Source: Pseudomonas brassicacearum subsp. brassicacearum (GTDB lineage: Bacteria; Pseudomonadota; Gammaproteobacteria; Pseudomonadales; Pseudomonadaceae). Taken from it: a stretch of 64,000 bases of DNA. Numbering within the stretch: the first letter of the stretch is position 1; each line of letters begins with the position of its first letter. Positions 17,630-25,800 of this stretch are shown in pieces. The stretch is taken from contig NZ_VZPJ01000002.1 of assembly GCF_008801605.1 (NCBI RefSeq), positions 248,001-312,000 of the forward strand. Reading direction: 5' to 3'. A program made the position numbers and the translations under genes. The notes below the pieces were generated by a model. The model saw nothing but the letters and a program-made list of their open reading frames with translations. It had not been told where the DNA came from and did not search any database.

Positions 17630-19654
17630 TCAGAACATCATTCGCCACTGGCCCATCAGTGCACCGTTGCGGTTGTCCTGCCCCGTTTCACCGCGATAGT
17701 TCAGCCCTAGCGTGTGCCGTGGTGAAACGGCCAGGTCCAGCCCGGCTTCCAGGAGCAGGCTGTCACGGTCCAACTCGATACCTTCGACGGTATAGGTCGT
17801 GCCGGCGCTGACCAGGCGTTGATGGGCGCGGCCCCTGACCTCGCCGTAGAGGTGTTTCCAGCCCAGATTCAAGCGGGGTGTCAGGCGCATGCCTTGGTCA
17901 AGCGGGAAGGGGCGGGCGAGGCGCAGGCCCAGGTCACTGTGGTAATGATCCTGAGTGCGAGCATCGAACTGCAACGCGGCATCTCCTCCTTTCTCGGTGT
18001 ACCGATCACGCTGATAGCGTTGATAGCCCAGTTGGACATAGGGCTCGATAGCGAAATGACCGGCGTCCAGGTTGTAGCCGATTTGCCCAAAGACCTGTTG
18101 CGTGTTGGCATCGTAACGACCCTTGAGGCGATCGCTGAAACCGTTGTACGCCACGTGGCGCTTGGTGCTGCCGTCATGACGGCCATAAACGGCGCCCAGG
18201 CGCAGCGCCAGCGGCCCGTCCTGGCGCAAGGCATAGGCACCTACCAGCCAGCTGTCGAGTTGGCCGTCGAATTGACGGCTGTCCAACCGGGTTTGCGTTT
18301 TGCTGCCGAGTATTCCCAAGCGCCAAGCAGGGCTGACAGCCCAGTCGGTGCCTAGCATCAAACCCTTGGTTGAATGTTTCAGGGAATAACTTCCCAATTG
18401 CCTACCGATGCTGCCGCTGTTACCGATGGCCTGGACCCAGACTTGGCCGTCGCCCCGTGCGCCCCCGGGCTTTGTCGAGTCCATGGCCGAGAGTATTCCA
18501 GTGCTGATCGGCGCGACGCTGCTTAGGGTGGCGTTGCCCAGGTCGGCGGTGTTGTAGCCGCTCAATTGGTCGAGGGCGTTGGCGGCGGTGATCAGGTTGC
18601 TGCCGAGTAGGGCGTTGATGGCGGCGTTGGGTTTGGGAGTAGGTTTGGCCGGTTGCGGTTTTTCGATGCTGTCTGCAACTGCGCGAGCAGGATCAGAAGT
18701 TGCTGCCGTCTTGAGCGGAACATCGTTGCGCGCGTAGGTTAGGCTGACCTGCGTCTCGGTGGGGTGCAATGTCGCCGTCATGAATTCCAGCTCGCTGACT
18801 ACCGACCCGAACTCCCCGACGATCTGCCCTGCTTTGATGACGGTATGCTCTTTTGCCTCAATGTACTCGCCGGATACACCGACGATCCTTAGCGTTGCGT
18901 TGTTCAAGGTTGCGGTATTTTCAACGTTGATCGTTGAGCTATGGCCATCAGCATCGACGCCGTAGGTCATTACGGCGGTTGGGGAAAACGATAAGTCCTT
19001 GGCAAAGGGTGCACCTATTTCAGGACCTACCTCCAATTGCCCCTCGACGTTCAGGAAGCCCACTGTCCCGGTACCGCTGAATGTTGCGCCTTCTCGCACA
19101 TCCACACGACCGGTCACTGTTCCAGCGTTCGTCATGCGAGCACCTGGCTCGACAATCGCGTTATTTGCAACATCTCCCTTGTTGTCAAACTCACCGAGAA
19201 CTCCGATCTGTCCGTCGATAAGGCCGGTGTTGATTAATTTGGTTTTTGGCTCGATCACTCCCCAGCCAGTGAAGCTCCCGGTGTGCTCCCATTCGCCTTT
19301 CGTGACGTGCAAGGCCAGGAAATTACGGGTTTTAGCCAATTTAGAGTGCGCGGCGTCGTCCAATCGCAACACGTTGGCTCCGCCACCTCCATCAACCATT
19401 CCGCCGAACGCACCATTTGCGCTGATGTTGACCAAGTCGTTGGCCTTGGTCAGTTTCATGCCGGTTTTTCGAGGTTTGTCGACATTGTGATGTTTGGTAT
19501 CTGGAGCTTCTGCGAGCGCCTTGAGACGCTCCTGCAGCTCGGCAGTCGTGGGGATATCGGCAGGTTGTTGAGCCATCGAAACATCCACGCAGCCAAGGGC
19601 CAAGGCGATTGCCAGAGCAAGATGTTGGGGCAGGTATAAGTGTTGGGTCGGCAT
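17630..19654 (-). CDS. Type V autotransporter with AT-barrel domain
   Basis: This 674-residue protein has a signal peptide (MPTQHLYLPQHLALAIALAL, cleavage after SMA). The strand-rich passenger (about 30-340) contains repeated short turns such as GLIDGQIGVLGEF and TVTGRVDVREGATFSGTG, as in beta-helical passengers. A Pro/Lys-rich linker follows, and the C-terminal 12-stranded barrel occupies about the last 270 residues. The barrel begins around GQVWVQAIGNSGSIG and ends in a terminal Phe (GQWRMMF), the BAM signal. No protease triad or adhesin motif is evident in the passenger, so its surface function is unknown. The ATG at 19654 was preferred over GTG 19699 because it begins the signal peptide. 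Confidence 0.88.
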   Translation of the reverse strand: MPTQHLYLPQHLALAIALALGCVDVSMAQQPADIPTTAELQERLKALAEAPDTKHHNVDKPRKTGMKLTKANDLVNISANGAFGGMVDGGGGANVLRLDDAAHSKLAKTRNFLALHVTKGEWEHTGSFTGWGVIEPKTKLINTGLIDGQIGVLGEFDNKGDVANNAIVEPGARMTNAGTVTGRVDVREGATFSGTGTVGFLNVEGQLEVGPEIGAPFAKDLSFSPTAVMTYGVDADGHSSTINVENTATLNNATLRIVGVSGEYIEAKEHTVIKAGQIVGEFGSVVSELEFMTATLHPTETQVSLTYARNDVPLKTAATSDPARAVADSIEKPQPAKPTPKPNAAINALLGSNLITAANALDQLSGYNTADLGNATLSSVAPISTGILSAMDSTKPGGARGDGQVWVQAIGNSGSIGRQLGSYSLKHSTKGLMLGTDWAVSPAWRLGILGSKTQTRLDSRQFDGQLDSWLVGAYALRQDGPLALRLGAVYGRHDGSTKRHVAYNGFSDRLKGRYDANTQQVFGQIGYNLDAGHFAIEPYVQLGYQRYQRDRYTEKGGDAALQFDARTQDHYHSDLGLRLARPFPLDQGMRLTPRLNLGWKHLYGEVRGRAHQRLVSAGTTYTVEGIELDRDSLLLEAGLDLAVSPRHTLGLNYRGETGQDNRNGALMGQWRMMF

Positions 19655-19876
19655 TGAGTGCGGCCTCTCATGAAGGAGGTCGAACTTTAAAAATTTCACC
19701 CTGGGCGGCGATGCCAGCTATCTCCTCGCCATTGGAAAGATTCGGCGGATGAAATTTGTAGGCTGCTCGTGCTGCGATCAGTGTGTTGTCTCGTTGGCAC
19801 TCATGGTTCGAAGCTTTGCCCTACAACCCTTTCAGAAATGGTAAGCGCCGTTTGTGGGGGGCGGATTGGCTGGTGT

Positions 19877-19906
19877 GTATATCCGTTACCGCAGCAATGG
19901 ATATAC
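19877..19906. repeat. Short dyad GTATATCC-N14-GGATATAC
   Basis: Perfect 8-base arms separated by 14 bases lie in the gap between the autotransporter start and the ABC permease stop. The GTGTATATCCGTT core resembles a repeated intergenic motif I recall from other Pseudomonas genomes, so this may be a remnant of that element rather than an operator. The rest of the 19655-19936 gap shows nothing else. Confidence 0.4.
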
Positions 19907-19936
19907 GCACTGTCCTCGAAGGCACCTCGGAACAGC

Positions 19937-20770
19937 TCAGCGATTATTCAGATAAGCCTTCCCATAATGCCGCTCCATCCGCGCCTGAATCAGCTCCAAC
20001 GCAATGGACATCAACCAGTAAATAATCGCCGCCGTAGTCAGCATCTCGATATAGCGATAACTGGAACGACCATAAGACTGCGCCAAAAACATCACCTCCC
20101 AAACCCCCATCACCGAGATCAGCGAAGAGTCCTTGAGCATGGAGATGAATTGGTTGGTGGTCGGCGGGATGATGGTGCGCATCGCCTGGGGCAGGGTGAC
20201 GCGCCAGAAGATCACGGTTTCGCTCAGGCCCAGGGCGAGGGAAGCTTCACGTTGGCCATTGGGGACGCCGAGGATACCGGCGCGGAAGATTTCGCTCAGG
20301 TAGGCGCCGTAGTTCAGCGACAGGGCGATGATCCCGGCGGCGATGGCGCCCGGGACTACGCCCAGCTGGGGCAGGCCCAGGTAGATCAGCAGGATTTGGA
20401 TCAGCAGCGGCGTGCCGCGAAAGAACGACGCATAGAAACTGGCGATACCGAACGCCACCGCACTGCTGGACAGCCGCGCCAGGGCGGTGATGAAGCCCAG
20501 CAATGACGAAGCGACGATCGAGCACAGGCACAGGAACAACGTCAGCACCGCGCCTTGCAAAAAGCCATTGGGCGCCAGATGCATGCCCAGCAGGTTCGGC
20601 AGTTTGTCGAGGATGATGGAGAACTTCAGGTCGAAGCTCAGGAAGAAACTCGCGAACAGCACCAGCATGGCCGCCCAGGTCAGGTACAGCCGGGTGCGAA
20701 AACCGAAGATTTTCTGCAAGCGTGACTCAGCCACCGGTGGCGGTGGCTGAGGGGGTGGAAAAGAAGTCAT
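19937..20770 (-). CDS. Polar amino acid ABC transporter permease
   Basis: This 277-residue inner-membrane permease belongs to the HisM/GlnP type. A Pro-rich N terminus (TSFPPPQPPPPV) precedes the membrane helices. The binding-protein-dependent signature that contacts the ATPase is clear: ASFYASFFRGTPLLIQILL near the start of the domain and the EAA loop YLSEIFRAGILGVPNGQREA followed by LGLSETVIFWRVTLPQAMR. The ATG at 20770 overlaps the stop of the binding-protein gene by 4 bp, so the two are translationally coupled. No ATPase gene follows in this window, so the pair must borrow one or it is encoded elsewhere. Confidence 0.9.
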   Translation of the reverse strand: MTSFPPPQPPPPVAESRLQKIFGFRTRLYLTWAAMLVLFASFFLSFDLKFSIILDKLPNLLGMHLAPNGFLQGAVLTLFLCLCSIVASSLLGFITALARLSSSAVAFGIASFYASFFRGTPLLIQILLIYLGLPQLGVVPGAIAAGIIALSLNYGAYLSEIFRAGILGVPNGQREASLALGLSETVIFWRVTLPQAMRTIIPPTTNQFISMLKDSSLISVMGVWEVMFLAQSYGRSSYRYIEMLTTAAIIYWLMSIALELIQARMERHYGKAYLNNR

Positions 20771-21588
20771 TGGGTAATGTCGGCGCCGATCCATTTTTGC
20801 GAGAGTTTGCTCAAGGTGCCGTCCTGTTTCAACTGGGCAAAGACTTCACGCACCTTGTTGTCCCACTGGGCGTCGCCCTTTTCGATGGCCACCGAGTTCG
20901 GCTCGGAGTAGAGCACCTCGCCGGCCAGCTTGAAGCGCTTGTCTTCGGTCAGGCGCGGCTGTGCGGTCACCAGGTTGGTCAGCACCGCGTCCAGTCGCAC
21001 CCCGGCGCCCAGGCCCAGATCCTGGAAAGCCACGTTGTCGGTGTCGTACGGGGCAATCTGCACGTCCTCGAACGGATAGCTCAGTTGAGTATCCTCGGCG
21101 CCTTCGATCACCAGGTTCTTGTTCAGGTAGCTCTCGTAGCTGGAAGCGCTGGTCAGGCCGACCTTCTTGCCGCTCAGGTCTTTGGCGCCGTGGATACGGT
21201 CGTCCTTGGCGTTGACCACGATCACCGCTGGCGAAGCGTAGTACTGCACCGGGAAATCGAACACTTCGGCGCGTGCCTTGCTCGGCGTCATGGAGCAGAT
21301 GCAGATGTCATAGCGCCCGCTCCAGTGACCGGCCGCGATCACGTCCCAGGAAGGAGTTTCCAGGCGCAGCTTCACACCCAGTTTCTGCGCCACCGCCTTG
21401 GCGACGTCCACGTCAAAACCGTCGAGCTGGTTCTGATCGTTAAGGAACGAGAAGGGCGGATAGCTTTCCATCAGCACGCCGACCAGTTCTTTTTTCTGTT
21501 CGACGCGATCCAGCGTGGCGCCGGCGAACGCTTGCGAAGAGGCAGCCAGCAGAGTCAGGCCCAGGGCCAGCAGTGGTTGTAATTTCAT
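20767..21588 (-). CDS. Periplasmic amino acid-binding protein of the ABC transporter
   Basis: This 273-residue SBP family 3 protein has a signal peptide (MKLQPLLALGLTLLAASSQA). The ligand-binding fold shows MESYPPFSFLNDQNQLDGFD and VDVAKAVAQKLG in lobe 1, a hinge near SGKKVGLTSASSY, and a C-terminal LKQDGTLSKLSQKWIG helix. It delivers a small polar solute to the permease encoded just downstream. It is divergent from a homocysteine S-methyltransferase gene across about 98 bp, so a methyl-donor amino acid (S-methylmethionine or methionine) is a possible ligand, but that is inference. The ATG at 21588 starts the signal peptide; the upstream in-frame residues are not part of the family. Confidence 0.9.
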   Translation of the reverse strand: MKLQPLLALGLTLLAASSQAFAGATLDRVEQKKELVGVLMESYPPFSFLNDQNQLDGFDVDVAKAVAQKLGVKLRLETPSWDVIAAGHWSGRYDICICSMTPSKARAEVFDFPVQYYASPAVIVVNAKDDRIHGAKDLSGKKVGLTSASSYESYLNKNLVIEGAEDTQLSYPFEDVQIAPYDTDNVAFQDLGLGAGVRLDAVLTNLVTAQPRLTEDKRFKLAGEVLYSEPNSVAIEKGDAQWDNKVREVFAQLKQDGTLSKLSQKWIGADITQ

Positions 21589-21686
21589 GTGAGGGCCCTG
21601 ATAGAAAAATAAGTTGTAGTTCACCGAATGGTGCGTATTAAATAGTTATAAGAACAACTCCGGTAGTGAGTATTTTTCATAAGCTT

Positions 21687-22601
21687 ATGAGTGAATCGCA
21701 TATGGGCTCAGCAACGACAGTCATTCTCGATGGCGGCATGGGCCGCGAACTGCAACGCCGGGGCGCGCCGTTCCGACAGCCCGAGTGGTCGGCGCTGGCC
21801 TTGAGCGAAGCGCCCCAGGCGGTAGAAGCCGTGCACGCGGCCTACATTGCCAGCGGCGCCAACGTGATCACCAGCAACAGCTATGCGGTGGTGCCGTTTC
21901 ATATTGGCGAGGCGCGTTTCGCCGAAGAAGGCCAGGCCCTGGCCGCGCTCGCGGGCGAGTTGGCGCAGCGGGCAGTGCGCGCTTCGGGTAAAGCGGTGCA
22001 AGTGGCCGGGTCGCTGCCGCCCTTGTTCGGCTCCTATCGGCCGGATCTGTTCGACGCTTCCCGCGCCAGTGAATTGCTCGCGCCCCTGGTGAACGGCCTG
22101 GCGCCCCATGTCGACTTGTGGCTGGCCGAGACCCAAAGCTCCACGGTCGAAGCGCGGGCGATTCACGCCGGGTTGCCGAAGGACGGCAAGCCGTTCTGGC
22201 TGTCGTTCACCCTCAAAGACGAAGACACTGATGAAGTGCCACGCCTGCGTTCCGGCGAACCGGTGGCGGACGCCGCTGCGGTGGCGGCTGAGCTGGGCGT
22301 CGAGGTGCTGTTGTTCAACTGCAGCCAGCCAGAAGTGATCGGCGCGGCCATCGATGCCGCGCGGGACACCTTCGCGCGCCTGGGTGTGAAGATCCACATC
22401 GGTGCCTACGCCAACGCCTTCCCGCCGCAACCGAAGGAAGCGACGGCCAACGATGGGCTCGATCCGCTGCGCGAAGACCTTGATCCGCCAGGCTATCTCC
22501 AGTGGGCGGCGGACTGGCAAAAACGCGGGGCCAGCCACCTGGGCGGCTGCTGCGGGATCGGGCCGGAGCATATTGCGGTGTTGGCGCAAAAGCTGGTCTA
22601 A
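21687..22601 (+). CDS. Homocysteine S-methyltransferase (MmuM/BHMT-like)
   Basis: This is a zinc methyltransferase of 304 residues predicted to move a methyl group, for example from S-methylmethionine, to homocysteine to form methionine. The barrel begins with VILDGGMGRELQRRG. The zinc ligands are in place: Cys 212 in FNCSQP and Cys 288/289 in LGGCCGIGPEH. The DGGMG start and the GANVITSNSYAV segment are typical of the MmuM branch. ATG 21687 was chosen, with ATG 21702 as an alternative; the longer GTG start adds nothing conserved. It is divergent from an amino-acid ABC binding protein/permease pair that may import its methyl donor. Confidence 0.88.
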   Translation: MSESHMGSATTVILDGGMGRELQRRGAPFRQPEWSALALSEAPQAVEAVHAAYIASGANVITSNSYAVVPFHIGEARFAEEGQALAALAGELAQRAVRASGKAVQVAGSLPPLFGSYRPDLFDASRASELLAPLVNGLAPHVDLWLAETQSSTVEARAIHAGLPKDGKPFWLSFTLKDEDTDEVPRLRSGEPVADAAAVAAELGVEVLLFNCSQPEVIGAAIDAARDTFARLGVKIHIGAYANAFPPQPKEATANDGLDPLREDLDPPGYLQWAADWQKRGASHLGGCCGIGPEHIAVLAQKLV

Positions 22602-22642
22602 GGGGTTGGCGGTCGGAGGGTAATAAATACATTGGCTGTTCG

Positions 22643-22712
22643 ACCGCCATCGCGAGCAAGCTCGCTCCCACAATAATGCAGAACCTGTGGGAGCGAGCTT
22701 GCTCGCGATGGC
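22643..22712. repeat. REP pair
   Basis: Inverted copies of the REP unit at 22647-22672 and 22686-22712 are separated by only 13 bases. They follow the methyltransferase gene. The remaining 160 bases before the next start codon show no other structure. Confidence 0.88.
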
Positions 22713-22874
22713 TAACGCTCAGCCGCCGCATCCTTTCAAGCGTGCAATCCCGCCGCCGCAAACATCGGCTTACGCTTTTCTCCACAGCCCGTCCCCACAC
22801 CTATACATATGTACGTCATTCCCGCTGAAACGGCGCGATAGGGTCCCAGCCCTACTCATCACCGGGACACCTGA

Positions 22875-25800
22875 ATGACTGTCTTCCCTGAAAATGCACC
22901 TGGCGTGACGCCGCATGCTGCCGGCGTACTGCTCAGACCCATCAGCCTGTTACCCCACGGTATTCGATTTCAACCCCATGAATTCGCCGATCAATGGCTA
23001 AATCAATGGGGCCTTATTGGCGATACGCGGGTACAGGCCACTTATCAAGAGGTCGAGACAGTCGATTCGGCCGCTCAAAGAAAAACCTCATGGGTGCCTC
23101 TGCGTGACGCTGTGACACGAGGTTTTTTGATTGCCCATCAAAGCAGGGCGACCGCTGAGCCTTCTGCGCGCGAGGGTTGGGTTTATCCCCACCGAAGTCA
23201 TATGTCCCTGGGCTTCCCCTCACTGCGGGTCAACGGTAAAGGCCTTTCAGCAGACGTTTTGCAGCAATTGCACGCCGGCATTGCGCCCGGCTACCAGGGC
23301 ATTGGGCAGCCCGTCATTACTGAGGTGGACGCCCAAGGCAATCTGCTCAGCCCCCGTGAAAAAGAACAGATCAGGCAACTGGGGCACCTGGATGCCAATC
23401 AGGTGAAACTGGCGCGTCTGTTCGCCGCTTTGCCAACGTTCGACACCGTGCTCAAGCGTCTGCTGGTCAGCCGCATCAAGGCAAAGATCCCTGAGCGGAA
23501 ATTCCGCGCCTCACTGCTCCAGGGCATCGACCCGGATCACTGGTATGTGAACCACTTTGATGTGGACTCGCTCGGTGGTCGTTCATTGACCGCCTCACAG
23601 TGCTTTACCGACGTGATGTTGGGCTGTTTAGCGACGGATACACCGCCCACTTACTCGCGCGGTGGTGTGGGCTTCTACACCCGTCCGGATTCGGTGGAAG
23701 AGGTCGACAGCGTATTCGTCAGCCCGCTGGGCGCGAAAATTCCAGCGATCATGGAGTCCGTGTTCTATATCGCCGACCCCGTAACCAATGACAGCTTGAA
23801 GCAGCAGTTCCGTGACGATCTCAGCGCCTTTCGCCACGACAGAAACGGTGCAGATGCGTTCGATACGTCGACCACTGAAGCGGCACTTGCTCATCTGCTG
23901 TGCCGACGATTCCTGCATCTTTTCGACTTGTACAAAGTCGACCGGGATCCGGCCACCCCGTTAACCCAAAGTGCGCGAACCCTGCAGGATGAAGAAGATC
24001 GCCTGCTGGACCTCATCACCACTCACCCTTCGATGGCGGACAGAAGCCGTTTGCTGCGTGCGCCCATTCCCCATGTCTATGCCGTCATGCTCGACATGGG
24101 CGCCGCGAAGCCACAGAAATGGCCCGCTGCGATGGTGATCAAGCGCACGGATCAGTCTTCGCTGTTCCTGTACTCCCTGGAAGGGGGAATACAGCGCTTT
24201 CGCTCTTTCCAGGACCTGGTCAATCACGTCAGCCCGACCTACGCGGGACAGAAGCGTGGGATCCGGGATATTGCTTCTGAACTGTCCGAGTCTGTTTTTG
24301 CCGTGGCGGCGGACGACCTGCTGCGGCACCAAGGCGCCGCGCTGGAGGCGGTCCTGAATGCCTCGGGCAACGAGACACTTACTTTGGCGGCTTATGCGCT
24401 GAAGGCTGAAGATGCACTGGGGTTGCCCATGTTGTCGCTGGCCGGGCCGCTGGCGGTGCGCCGGGAAACCCTGGTTGAAAACAACCGCGCCGATTTTTAT
24501 ACAACCGCAACACGTGCGGAAAAATCGAACTACCGCAGCCTGGAGACGCAGGTATTGGAAGCCGCCTACACACTGGCGGGTAGCGATATCCCGACGTTGT
24601 TGCAGTTCACCCGCCAGAAGATCAAGCAGTACCTGCAACACACGGTGCATCCCGGCGTCGATCCCGACCCGGACAAGACCCTGGTCACGCTCTCCTATGG
24701 CAAAGGCGCCAACCCAAGGCAGTCACGTATCGCCAGCCTGACCGAGTTGATGCTCGATAACCTGCGCCCGACTCAATACCCGAACGCGATGAGAGAAGTG
24801 CTGGCCGTCTACCTTGCCGATCAAGATGGCCAGCGTATCCGGCATCCGGCCAACGGCTTCCTGATCACGTTGACGGGCGGTGAGCTTGCCAGGATGGCGA
24901 CGCACATTGATGCTGGCGGCCGTTATGAAACCCTGCTCCGGAAGGAAATGAATAAACCTGACTACAAAGCAGCCTGGCAGGCGGCCTACCTGGCCAATAT
25001 GAAATTCAAAGGCCATGAGGCCGGGCTCAGGGGCGATGAAGTCTTCAAGACCACCGTGCTCGATAGGGCCTTCCATCCACCGAAGCCCAAGAAGTTGATT
25101 GCTCTCTGGCTGCAGGCTGTTCTGCAATCGTCCGTTGCCGAGACACGTGCGCTGGTCCAGGGACGAAGGGTGCAGGTCTATGGGCTTGTGCTGGGTGGAA
25201 GTGTCGGGGCTGGTGGGCAGCATGGGACGATGGGCAATGCGAGCAGCATTGATGGCGTGCTGGTTTTTTCCGATCAGGACGGGCCGGACATCAAGGGAAC
25301 CGTGGGGGTCTATTTTCCGGACAGCCCCGAGGGTGATGACTTCCATGAGTTTTCCAGTCTGGGCGAGGGGGTGGCGGGGCTGTTGCAGCAAGAGCAATGG
25401 CAGGGATATTTCCGCTCACGCATTTGCACCCTTGATCCCGAAGAGATAAAGCGCACGTTGGGGCAACAACGTGGCCGACCGTTGATCCGCGGTGCGTTGA
25501 TCCCTGGCAATCTTCTCGAGACCCTCCACCGCGCGCACGTCAATTTCCATAGCGCTTATGGCGATCACCGCTCCAACAGCAACCGGGATGTTCATCGCCA
25601 GACGGCTGCCAGGCTGGTGATGATGTCGATGGAAACGTTCATGGACCTGGCCGGTATCCTCCTGGTTCCTGGTTTGCAACTGCTCAAGAGCGCCATCAAG
25701 ACCGGCTGGTTGATGGTCAGGACCGGCGCTGTTCCAGCGAACCTGACCACCTTGGTCTTTGTCCACAGAGTGGCCAATTATGGCGGACGAGGGTTGGCGG

